From Hyphomicrobiaceae bacterium (GTDB lineage Bacteria > Pseudomonadota > Alphaproteobacteria > Rhizobiales > Hyphomicrobiaceae), in contig JACKJI010000011.1 in the NCBI GenBank assembly GCA_020638035.1, positions 5,405 through 69,404 on the forward strand: a DNA stretch of 64,000 nucleotides. Reading direction: 5' to 3'. Of the stretch, positions 53,374 through 61,532 are shown one piece after another. A program made the translations under genes and the position numbers. The notes below the pieces were generated by a model that worked only from the letters and a program-made list of their open reading frames with translations, did not search any database and was not told the origin of the DNA. Positions within the stretch are counted from its first letter, which is position 1, and each line of letters starts with the position of its first letter.

Positions 53374-55242
53374 CTACTTCTTCACCGCCTTCAACTCCGC
53401 ATCCGCAGCATCAAGGCCGAAACGCATCTCCAGAGAGACGTGGTGGAAGCGAGCTGTTGTGTAGTCATCGTGCAGCGCGAAGTTAACCGTGTAGAGCTTG
53501 CCGGGCTCGAGGCTGATATCGCCCGGCTTATCCGACTTCAGCGGCCGGCTCATGACGACGGTCCAGGTGTCGCCATCGAGCTGACCCTGCGCCTTGACCT
53601 CCGCGCCTCCCGACATCACGCGCTGCTCGAGGATCGATCCATTCTCCGCAGCTTCGCCGGAGCGGAAGCGGATCAGGTCCATGAACACACCCTTGCCGGC
53701 ATGCTCGGCGAGTTGGTCCTTGCCGACGACCTTGTCGCCACCGCCACGCGGCTTTCCATCCTCGCCCTTGATCTCGATTTCGCTCCGCGATTCGGACAGG
53801 TACTTGGTGATGCCGTGAGAAAGATCGATCGTGTCCTTGGCGGGGCTCGCCGACAGAGCCTCGGGCTTTGGCGCATCGGGCATGTACCGGCTGTCGTGAT
53901 GACACGTCACCCAGCAGCCGGCCTGGTCGCCGCGCTCCACCCCCGCACCCGTGATCATGATGGCGAGCTTGGCCTGGTTCTTGGGGTCCATCTTGCCGCC
54001 CTCAACGAACGGCACTGGAGAATGTGGCGCGTTAGGCCACTGGAAGCGGAAGTAGACGTTCTCCGAATCGTAGGCGGCCTGCACACGGACATCGACGGAA
54101 GCGCGCTTGCCCGGAATCGGTGTGGCCTCGGCCTTGGAACCAGAGACGATCTTGGCTCCCATGTCCTTGACCTCTTTCGCGTGGCACTCCGCGCACCGCT
54201 CCCCGGCCTTGAGGAAGGGGCGCGCACCACCGTGGTCACGACCATTCTGAACCCACTCGTAAGAGGCCTGACCAGGATAGAACAGCGATACGGTCTTCGC
54301 CTCGACACTCGTCCAGTCGATGCCGCCGGTCGCGCCACCTGCCGCAGCCGGTGAAGGTGCCGCGGACGCTGCAGGCGCGCCGCCATCCTTTGCCGCTGCT
54401 GCAGCCGCTCCGGCATCTGCCGCCGCTGCGGGCTTCGCGGCAGCAGCCGCCTTGGCCTGTTCCGCCAGCGCAACCTTGACCTTCTCAGCCGCAATTGCAT
54501 CGGCGGCCGACTTGATTTCCTCTTCACGCTTGGCCGCGGCTTCCGCCTCGCGCGCCTCGGCCCGCTTCAAGCCCTCGGTATAGCTCTGAGGAATCTCACG
54601 GATATAGGCTGCGACCGGCTTCTCGATATCCTCCAGCGTCTTGTCGTCGAGCAGCTTGCGCACGTTCTTGTGGGCAATACCCTTGTGGCAGTCGATGCAG
54701 GTATTGCCGTTCTTCATCGCCTCCATGTGCTGCTTGCGCGCACGCGGACGCTGGAACTCCGGATTCATCGACTCGATCGTGTGACAGTTGCGGCATTCGC
54801 GGCTGTCCGTTGCCTTCATCGACTCCCAGACGTGGGTCGCGAGCGTCAGCCGCTTCTTGTCGAACTTCTCTGGCGTGTCGATGCTTCCCAGGAAGTGATG
54901 GAACAGCTCATTCGACGCCTGGATCTTGCGCACCATCTTGTGCACCCACGTTTTGGGCACATGGCAATCAGAGCACGCGGCCGATACGCCGGTCCGGTTC
55001 TGAGCATGGATGGTGGTCTTGTATTCCTTGTAGACGTTGTCGCGCATTTCGTGACACGAAATGCAGAACCCCATCGTGTTGGTGGCTTCCATCGCCGTGT
55101 TGAAGCCGCCCCAGAACACGACACCACCGATGCCACCGACTACGAGCAGGCTCAGCACCGAGTAGCGCAGGCTCGGCGTGCGCAGAGCGCTCCAGATCTT
55201 CGAAATGCGGCCGCCTGGCATGGGATATGGGGATTTGCTCAT
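53374..55242 (-). CDS. NapC/NirT-type multiheme cytochrome fused to an ethylbenzene-dehydrogenase-like domain
   Basis: A 622-residue membrane-anchored cytochrome. After one transmembrane helix (about residues 26-46) the NapC/NirT tetraheme part has CISCH (60), CSDCH (90), CRNCH (150) and CIDCH (182). An Ala/Glu-rich linker (about 229-300) follows, then CAECH (350) and a CX3CH motif, CWVTCH (443-448), within a domain resembling the heme-binding subunit of ethylbenzene dehydrogenase. It probably passes electrons from quinol to periplasmic acceptors; the next gene encodes a cupredoxin and the upstream gene is nirS. ATG 55242 is chosen over the start 14 codons upstream. Confidence 0.82.
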   Translation of the reverse strand: MSKSPYPMPGGRISKIWSALRTPSLRYSVLSLLVVGGIGGVVFWGGFNTAMEATNTMGFCISCHEMRDNVYKEYKTTIHAQNRTGVSAACSDCHVPKTWVHKMVRKIQASNELFHHFLGSIDTPEKFDKKRLTLATHVWESMKATDSRECRNCHTIESMNPEFQRPRARKQHMEAMKNGNTCIDCHKGIAHKNVRKLLDDKTLEDIEKPVAAYIREIPQSYTEGLKRAEAREAEAAAKREEEIKSAADAIAAEKVKVALAEQAKAAAAAKPAAAADAGAAAAAAKDGGAPAASAAPSPAAAGGATGGIDWTSVEAKTVSLFYPGQASYEWVQNGRDHGGARPFLKAGERCAECHAKEVKDMGAKIVSGSKAEATPIPGKRASVDVRVQAAYDSENVYFRFQWPNAPHSPVPFVEGGKMDPKNQAKLAIMITGAGVERGDQAGCWVTCHHDSRYMPDAPKPEALSASPAKDTIDLSHGITKYLSESRSEIEIKGEDGKPRGGGDKVVGKDQLAEHAGKGVFMDLIRFRSGEAAENGSILEQRVMSGGAEVKAQGQLDGDTWTVVMSRPLKSDKPGDISLEPGKLYTVNFALHDDYTTARFHHVSLEMRFGLDAADAELKAVKK

Positions 55243-55416
55243 GCTGACACCTGTCGTCCTGCCTTGATTTGGCCGCTGTTGCACACGCAGCCGTCATCGA
55301 CCCACGGCCGACACACCACGCCTGCTCGATGAAACTGGATTTCCTTCAGGTGATCTCAAAACTTGGGCGCCGCCGCGCCACCCGTACTCGGGTTGCGCGG
55401 CGACGCCCTTGTCGCA

Positions 55417-57102
55417 TCAGTAGATGTCGTGCTGCGTGTTGTGCACGTTGAACTTGCCGGTCGGCGTGATCAGCTTCGGATCCTTGACCACGGCCTTCAG
55501 CTTGCGCGTCTTGTCGTCAAGCACGACGATCGCAGACGGCTCGGTCTTGCCAGCCCACAATGAGATCCAGACCTCGTCACCGGACTCGCTGTACTCAGGC
55601 TGCACGGCCCTCTTCGTCGCCTTGCTCTCGGGCAGACCCGCCAGCTTAGCGATGTTGATGATCTCAGGCGGCTTCGTCAGATCCTTGAGATCATAGACCG
55701 CAACCGATTCCGCGATGTCCTTCTCCGGGTTCTGCGGTGCGTCAGCCCACAGGTTGCCGGACTTGGGATGCGTCTTCACGAACAGGTTGCCGGCGCCGTG
55801 GTGCTTGAGCTCCTCGACCACCTTCCAGGCCTGATCAGGATGCTTCTCCGGATCGGTGCCGATCAGCGTGATCACGCTGTCGCCGAGATGGCCCGTTGCC
55901 CAAACCGGGCCATACTTCGGATGCGTGAAGTTGGCGCCGCGTCCGGGATGCGGGATCTTCTTGGTATCGACGAGGGCGGCCAGCTTGCCTTCCTTGGTGT
56001 CGACCACCGCCACCTTGTGGGAGGCGTTTGCCGCGACCAGGAAGTAGCGCTTGGTGACGTCCCAGCCGCCATCGTGCAGGAACTTCGCCGACTCGATGGT
56101 CGTGGTCTTCAGGTTCTTGATGTCGGAGTAGTCGACGAGCAGGATCTGCCCGGTCTCCTTGATGTTGATGACCCACTCCGGCTTGATGATCGACGACACG
56201 ATCGAGGCGACGCGCGGTTCGGGATGATATTCGCCATCCACTGTCATGCCACGGGTCGAGACGATCTTGAGGGGCTTCAGCGTATCGCCCTCCATGATCA
56301 CGTATTGCGGTGGCCAGTAGGAACCCGCGACCGCATACTTGTCCTCGAAGCCCTTGAACTTCGACGTATCGACGGAGCGCGCATCGAGACCGGTCTTGAT
56401 CTCGGCCACAACCTGCGGCTTCTCCATCCACAGGTCGATGAGGCTCAGCAGGCCATCACGACCGATGACGTAGACGTAGCGTCCCGATGCAGAAAGGCGC
56501 GAGATGTGGACTGCGTAGCCCGTCTTGACGCGTTCGACGATCTGCTTGGTATCGCCATCGATAAGCGCAACCTCGCCCGCGTCACGCAGGGTGACGGAGA
56601 AGATATTCTGAAGGTTGATCTTGTTCATCTGCTTGGTCGGCCGCTTGTCCGGCGGCACGACAAGCTTCCAGCTCGCCGTCATGTCCTTCATGCCCCACTC
56701 GGGCGGGACGTCAGGTGTCATCTGGATATACGTTGCGACGTCGCGGATCTCGTCCTTGGACAGGATGTCATCGAAGTTGACCATGCCGCCGTCAGTGCCA
56801 TAGGCAATGATCTTCTCAAGACGCGACTGGCCGAGCTTCAGCGTACCGCCCTCGGTCACCTTGCCGTCCTTGTCTTTCTTGCTCCAGCTCGGCTCAAGGT
56901 TCTTTCCGGTCGCGCCCTTGCGCAACACGCCATGGCATCCCGCACACCGCTGGAAGTAAACCTTCGCAGCTGCCTCTTTTGCTTCCTTCGTCAAGGTAGG
57001 ACCTGCGGGTGCAGCAGCCTCTTGAGCCATCGCGCTCGTCGATAGCAGCGCGACAGCCAGCGACAGCCCCATCACGGAGCCTCCCAGCGATAGCTTCCTC
57101 AT
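55417..57102 (-). CDS. nirS: Cytochrome cd1 nitrite reductase NirS
   Basis: A 561-residue periplasmic dimeric enzyme that reduces nitrite to NO. After a signal peptide (about residues 1-26) comes a cytochrome c domain with CAGCH near residue 53 and the eight-bladed d1 propeller; the KYAVAGSYWPPQYVIM, HPGRGANF and ATGHLGD segments carry conserved d1 and active-site histidines. The C-terminal TGKFNVHNTQHDIY is typical of NirS. ATG 57102 follows AAAGGATC. An Nnr-type operator lies 69 bases upstream. Confidence 0.95.
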   Translation of the reverse strand: MRKLSLGGSVMGLSLAVALLSTSAMAQEAAAPAGPTLTKEAKEAAAKVYFQRCAGCHGVLRKGATGKNLEPSWSKKDKDGKVTEGGTLKLGQSRLEKIIAYGTDGGMVNFDDILSKDEIRDVATYIQMTPDVPPEWGMKDMTASWKLVVPPDKRPTKQMNKINLQNIFSVTLRDAGEVALIDGDTKQIVERVKTGYAVHISRLSASGRYVYVIGRDGLLSLIDLWMEKPQVVAEIKTGLDARSVDTSKFKGFEDKYAVAGSYWPPQYVIMEGDTLKPLKIVSTRGMTVDGEYHPEPRVASIVSSIIKPEWVINIKETGQILLVDYSDIKNLKTTTIESAKFLHDGGWDVTKRYFLVAANASHKVAVVDTKEGKLAALVDTKKIPHPGRGANFTHPKYGPVWATGHLGDSVITLIGTDPEKHPDQAWKVVEELKHHGAGNLFVKTHPKSGNLWADAPQNPEKDIAESVAVYDLKDLTKPPEIINIAKLAGLPESKATKRAVQPEYSESGDEVWISLWAGKTEPSAIVVLDDKTRKLKAVVKDPKLITPTGKFNVHNTQHDIY

Positions 57103-57170
57103 GGTACGTGATCCTTTCGGGTCGACGGTTGAATAACGCGACGATCCTAGGGACTGCCCCATTGACCATC

Positions 57171-57184
57171 TTGACTTTTGTTAA
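57171..57184. promoter_or_regulatory. Nnr/Dnr-type operator between nirS and nnrS
   Basis: TTGAC-TTTT-GTTAA is a perfect match to the Nnr pattern TTAAC-N4-GTCAA read on the complement. It lies 69 bases before nirS, close to the -41.5 position expected for class II activation if the transcript starts near 57136. It could also serve the divergent nnrS gene, 163 bases away. Confidence 0.75.
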
Positions 57185-57346
57185 GCTGACTACGCGACGC
57201 GCATTGCACGATCGCAGCGGTAAGGCAGGGCACCGCGAAACGCATGCATCATCAGAGGTATGCTCACACGCTGATTGGGCAAAGGAGCATTACGTGCACG
57301 CACATCGCGCGCCCACGCGTCTGAACATGCGAGATACGATCAACGA

Positions 57347-58576
57347 ATGAACCCGTCACCGACATCACAGACGTCCAGATGGGATGTCTTTTTCTCTTAT
57401 GGTTTCCGGCCCTTCTTCCTCGGCGCATCACTTCATGCGGCCCTCGCGATGGCACTCTGGCTTGCCTGGATCGCGATACATGCCGCCAACGGTTCACTGC
57501 GCTGGATCAGTATTAAGGGTGCGGTGCATGTATGGCACGCGCACGAGATGACGTTCGGCTTTGGCATGGCAGCCGTCGCCGGATTTCTCCTCACCGCAGT
57601 CCCGAACTGGACCGGCGCACCGCCGCTCACCGGAACTCCTCTTGCCCGCCTCTTTGCGATCTGGCTCGCCGGACGTCTTGCAATGATGATGAGCGCAATG
57701 CTGCCGGCGACACTTGTTGCGATCGTTGACCTGGCCTTCATCCCGGTCCTCGCCCTGCATGTGACGCACCAGCTCTTTGTGCGACCGCAACCCCGCAACA
57801 TGGTGTTCCTGGCGATCCTCGGGGCGCTGTTCCTCGCCAACGTCGCCTATCATCTGACCGCCGCCGATCTGGTGACGCTCGACCAGACTGCCGCATTGCG
57901 GGCCGCTGTATTGATACTGGTCCTGATCATCGTCATCATCGGTGGCCGGATCGTTCCATCCTTCACGCTCAACCATTTGCAGCGCGTCCGCCCTGAGGTG
58001 GCGCCTCCGGTCCGCTCCGCCCTCATCGATCGCGCCGCGCTATTCTCCACGCTGCTCTTTGCGGTCTGTGCCGTTACACCCGTTGCGAACTGGGTCGTCG
58101 CCATCGCCGCCGGAGCGGCGGCGCTCGCCAACGGTGTGCGACTGGCAGGATGGCGTGGCCTTGAGACCTTACCGGCCCCGATTGTCCTTGTGCTTCATGT
58201 CGGGTATTTGTGGATCGTCATCGGCCTTGCCACCTGGTGTCTTGCCGCCTCAACCGGGTTGATGAGCGACGTCGCCGCGATGCATGCGCTCTCGAGCGGT
58301 GCCATTGGCACGATGACGCTCGCCGTGATGAGTCGCGCGAGCCTCGGCCACACCGGCCGGCCATTGGCGGCGCCCCCACCCATTGTTCTGGCCTATGTTC
58401 TCGTCTCACTGGCCGCAGCGGCGCGCACGTTCGGATCCGCCCTCGTCCCCGCCTGGTACAACGCAATCATGCTTGTTGCCGGCCTGTTGTGGATCACCGC
58501 CTTCGCGGCATTCGCATTCGTGTTCCTGCCGATCCTGACCGCTCCGCGGCACACCGCGGCAACACGGCCCGCCTAA
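57347..58576 (+). CDS. nnrS: NnrS family membrane protein
   Basis: A 409-residue membrane protein with about twelve hydrophobic helices. The HVWHAHEMTFGFGMAAVAGFLL motif near residue 65 is the NnrS signature with conserved histidines for heme and copper. NnrS protects cells from NO-related stress and is often part of denitrification regulons. ATG 57347 is chosen over the upstream in-frame start because it gives the typical N-terminus. It is divergent from nirS. Confidence 0.9.
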   Translation: MNPSPTSQTSRWDVFFSYGFRPFFLGASLHAALAMALWLAWIAIHAANGSLRWISIKGAVHVWHAHEMTFGFGMAAVAGFLLTAVPNWTGAPPLTGTPLARLFAIWLAGRLAMMMSAMLPATLVAIVDLAFIPVLALHVTHQLFVRPQPRNMVFLAILGALFLANVAYHLTAADLVTLDQTAALRAAVLILVLIIVIIGGRIVPSFTLNHLQRVRPEVAPPVRSALIDRAALFSTLLFAVCAVTPVANWVVAIAAGAAALANGVRLAGWRGLETLPAPIVLVLHVGYLWIVIGLATWCLAASTGLMSDVAAMHALSSGAIGTMTLAVMSRASLGHTGRPLAAPPPIVLAYVLVSLAAAARTFGSALVPAWYNAIMLVAGLLWITAFAAFAFVFLPILTAPRHTAATRPA

Positions 58577-58586
58577 CAAAAGTCAA
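58573..58586. promoter_or_regulatory. Nnr/Dnr-type operator before norC
   Basis: CTAAC-AAAA-GTCAA matches the Nnr pattern TTAAC-N4-GTCAA with one deviation. It overlaps the nnrS stop codon region and lies 134 bases before the norC ATG. It suggests norCBQDE has its own regulated promoter. Confidence 0.65.
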
Positions 58587-58719
58587 GGCTCAGGTGGCGA
58601 CGAGATGCGCAAATGCCGGCCAGGATTGCGTGGGCGTCGGCCGCCGTCGGTGAGTTGCATCGGCGGTCGGGGGCTCGGATCGCATCCTGGGCACGGGAAC
58701 CCAACCCCAAGAGGACGCC

Positions 58720-59172
58720 ATGTGGGACGCACTCACGAAGTCGGCCGCGCGGAACATCTTTTACGGAGGAAGTGCGTTCTTCCTCGTGATCTTCGTCGGC
58801 CTCACCGTTCAAAGCTGCAATTACGTACTGACCACCTCCACCGATGCCAAGGGCATGACCGCCTCGGTCGTCAACGGCAAGCACATCTGGGAAAAACACG
58901 CCTGCATCAACTGCCACACGCTGCTGGGCGAAGGTGCCTACTATGCGCCTGAGCTTGGAAACGTCTGGAAGCGCTACGGCGGTGTCAAGGATCCGCAGGG
59001 CGCGCGGGAGACCATCAAGGCTTTCATCAAGAGCCAGCCGTCCGGAACACCGGGCCGTCGTCAGATGCCGAACTTCAAGCTCACGGACCAGGAGCTTGAC
59101 GATCTCGTCAGCTTCTTCGAGTGGACGAGCCGCATCAATACCCAGAACTGGCCGCCCAATGATGCCGGTTGA
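58720..59172 (+). CDS. norC: Nitric oxide reductase subunit C NorC
   Basis: A 150-residue membrane-anchored cytochrome c: one N-terminal helix (about residues 12-32) and a heme c motif CINCH near residue 62, with methionine ligand in RQMPNF. NorC passes electrons to NorB. It lies 12 bases upstream of norB. Confidence 0.95.
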   Translation: MWDALTKSAARNIFYGGSAFFLVIFVGLTVQSCNYVLTTSTDAKGMTASVVNGKHIWEKHACINCHTLLGEGAYYAPELGNVWKRYGGVKDPQGARETIKAFIKSQPSGTPGRRQMPNFKLTDQELDDLVSFFEWTSRINTQNWPPNDAG

Positions 59173-59184
59173 GGAGGTGAGACC

Positions 59185-60552
59185 ATGAAATATCAGACGC
59201 AAAAGATAGCGTTTGCCTACTTCGCCGTTGCCATGGCGTTGTTTGCAATCCAGGTCACCGGCGGACTCATCGCCGGCTATGTGTACGTGTTCCCCAACAC
59301 CCTGTCGGAACTCGTTCCGTTCAACATCATCCGCATGCTGCACACAAACTCGCTGGTGGTGTGGCTGCTGCTCGGCTTCTTCGGTGCCGCCTACTACCTC
59401 GTCCCCGAGGAGGCGGAGCGTGAAATCGAAAGCCCGGCGCTCGCCTATCTGCAGCTCGCGATCTTCGTGCTCGGCACGCTTGGTGTCGTCGTCACGTACC
59501 TGTTCGATCTGTTCAACGGCAACCCCTTCCTCGGCAAGGATGGTCGCGAGTTTCTCGAGCAGCCCTACTGGGTCAAACTCGGCATCGTCGTCGCCGCGCT
59601 GATATTCCTCTACAACATCACCATGACTGTCCTCAAAGGACGCAAGACGGCCATCACCAACGTGCTGCTCTTGGGACTGTGGGGCATCGCGATCTTCTTC
59701 CTATTCTCGCTCTACAACCCCAAGAACCTCGTGCTCGACAAGATGTTCTGGTGGTATGTCGTGCACATTTGGGTTGAAGGCGTGTGGGAACTGGTGATGG
59801 CATCCATCCTCGCCTACCTGATGCTGAAGATGACCGGCGTCGACCGTGAGGTCGTTGAGAAGTGGCTTTATGCTATCGTCGCCTTGTCGCTCTTCACGGG
59901 CCTGCTCGGCACCGGCCACCACTACTACTGGATCGGCACGCCGGGCTACTGGCAGTGGATCGGATCGATCTTCTCGAGCCTTGAGATCCTGCCCTTCTTC
60001 GCCATGGTGCTGTTCACCTTTGCCATGGTCTGGAAGCGCAAGCGCGAGCACCCAAACAACGCGGCGCTGCTGTGGAGTCTGGGTTGCGCGGTTCTCGCCT
60101 TCTTCGGCGCCGGCGTATGGGGCTTCCTGCACACGCTCCACTTCGTCAACTACTACACGCACGGGACGCAGGTGACGCCAGCGCACGGCCACCTCGCCTT
60201 CTTCGGCGCCTACGTGTCACTCAATCTCGCCATCATCACGTATGCCATGCCGCACCTGAGGGGGCGGGAGCCCTACAACCAGGTGCTCAACATGATCAGC
60301 TTCTGGGTCATGTCAGCGGGTATGGCATTCATGACGTTCACCCTGACGTTCGCGGGCGTCGTGCAGACTCATCTGCAGCGCGTCAAGGGCGAGGGCTTCA
60401 TGGACGTGCAGGATCAGCTCGCTCTGTTCTACCAGATGCGTCTGCTGTCCGGCGTCATCGTCGTGATCGGCGCATTCATCTACCTCTACGCGGTGCTCGT
60501 GCCGCGTTCGGGCGAGATGATCGCAAAGTCGGGCGTCGCACCGGCTGAATAG
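59185..60552 (+). CDS. norB: Nitric oxide reductase catalytic subunit NorB
   Basis: A 455-residue protein with twelve predicted helices, a cytochrome-oxidase-like subunit that reduces NO to N2O at a heme b3/non-heme iron site. Conserved His ligands are visible in HTNSLVVWLL, VVHIWVEGVWE and GTGHHYYWIG, as well as AHGHLAFFGAYV. The length fits cNor (quinol-type qNor is longer). A strong GAGGAGGTGAG precedes the ATG. Confidence 0.96.
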   Translation: MKYQTQKIAFAYFAVAMALFAIQVTGGLIAGYVYVFPNTLSELVPFNIIRMLHTNSLVVWLLLGFFGAAYYLVPEEAEREIESPALAYLQLAIFVLGTLGVVVTYLFDLFNGNPFLGKDGREFLEQPYWVKLGIVVAALIFLYNITMTVLKGRKTAITNVLLLGLWGIAIFFLFSLYNPKNLVLDKMFWWYVVHIWVEGVWELVMASILAYLMLKMTGVDREVVEKWLYAIVALSLFTGLLGTGHHYYWIGTPGYWQWIGSIFSSLEILPFFAMVLFTFAMVWKRKREHPNNAALLWSLGCAVLAFFGAGVWGFLHTLHFVNYYTHGTQVTPAHGHLAFFGAYVSLNLAIITYAMPHLRGREPYNQVLNMISFWVMSAGMAFMTFTLTFAGVVQTHLQRVKGEGFMDVQDQLALFYQMRLLSGVIVVIGAFIYLYAVLVPRSGEMIAKSGVAPAE

Positions 60553-60568
60553 CCGGACGATGCCTGCG

Positions 60569-60600
60569 GCTCCGGCACCCTGCGCCAAGGGTGCCGGAGC
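60569..60600 (+). terminator. Perfect 12-bp hairpin between norB and norQ
   Basis: GCTCCGGCACCC (60569-60580) and GGGTGCCGGAGC (60589-60600) pair without mismatch around an 8-base loop. No T tract follows, so it is more likely an mRNA-stabilising or processing element than a strict terminator. It could give higher levels of norCB than of norQDE. Confidence 0.6.
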
Positions 60601-60669
60601 ATCGCCCTTACACCGACGGCAGGCGGAAACATACCCGCCGCCGGACAACTGCCGCAGGGAACAAAGAGC

Positions 60670-61476
60670 ATGAACGCCACGACCAACGTCGAAGCCGCCA
60701 ACGCCTTGCCTTACTATCGCGAGACCGGCAACGAGTGTTCGCTGTTCGATATGGCGCACAAGCTTCGCCTGCCAGTCCTGCTCAAGGGGCCAACCGGTTG
60801 CGGCAAGACCCGTTTCGTCGCGCATATGGCCGCGCGTCTCGGACTGCCGATGTGGACGGTCTCCTGTCATGACGATCTCACCGCTGCCGATCTCACGGGC
60901 CGCTATCTGCTCAAGGGCGGCGAGACGGAGTGGTTCGACGGTCCGCTGACTCGCGCCGTACGCGCTGGCGGCATTTGCTACCTCGACGAGGTGGTCGAGG
61001 CGCGCAAGGACGTTACCGTTGTGCTCCACCCGCTGACGGACGACCGCCGCGTCCTGCCGCTCGAACGCACTGGTGAACAGCTCGCCGCGCCCGAGACCTT
61101 CATGCTGGTGGTCTCCTACAACCCCGGCTATCAAAACATCCTGAAGGCGCTGAAGCCGTCGACTCGCCAGCGCTTCATCGCCCTGGAATTCGATTTCCCC
61201 AATCCCGATGCGGAGGTCGAGATCGTCGCCGCCGAGAGCGGGCTTGCGCCGGAACGAGTTCGGCCATTGGTGATGCTCGCCAACCGTCTGCGCGCCTTGA
61301 AGGGGCAGGATCTCGAGGAAGGCGTCTCAACGCGCCTGCTCGTCTATTGCGCCTCATTGATTGCTGCCGGCATGCGCCACGACGAGGCGATCCGCGCGGC
61401 GATGATCGAGCCATTGTCCGATGATGGTGACGTAAAGGACGGCCTCATGGAGGTCGTCGCCGCGGTTCTCGGCTGA
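60670..61476 (+). CDS. norQ: Nitric oxide reductase activation ATPase NorQ
   Basis: A 268-residue MoxR-type AAA+ ATPase. Walker A GPTGCGKT near residue 39, Walker B ICYLDEV, and sensor VSYNPGYQ are visible. With NorD it inserts or activates the non-heme iron site of NorB. It follows norB by 117 bases that contain the hairpin. Confidence 0.95.
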   Translation: MNATTNVEAANALPYYRETGNECSLFDMAHKLRLPVLLKGPTGCGKTRFVAHMAARLGLPMWTVSCHDDLTAADLTGRYLLKGGETEWFDGPLTRAVRAGGICYLDEVVEARKDVTVVLHPLTDDRRVLPLERTGEQLAAPETFMLVVSYNPGYQNILKALKPSTRQRFIALEFDFPNPDAEVEIVAAESGLAPERVRPLVMLANRLRALKGQDLEEGVSTRLLVYCASLIAAGMRHDEAIRAAMIEPLSDDGDVKDGLMEVVAAVLG

Positions 61477-61532
61477 CAGGGCAGAGCAACGGTCCGCTCG
61501 GCATAAGCTGCCTGCACGAGGAGCACGGCGAC

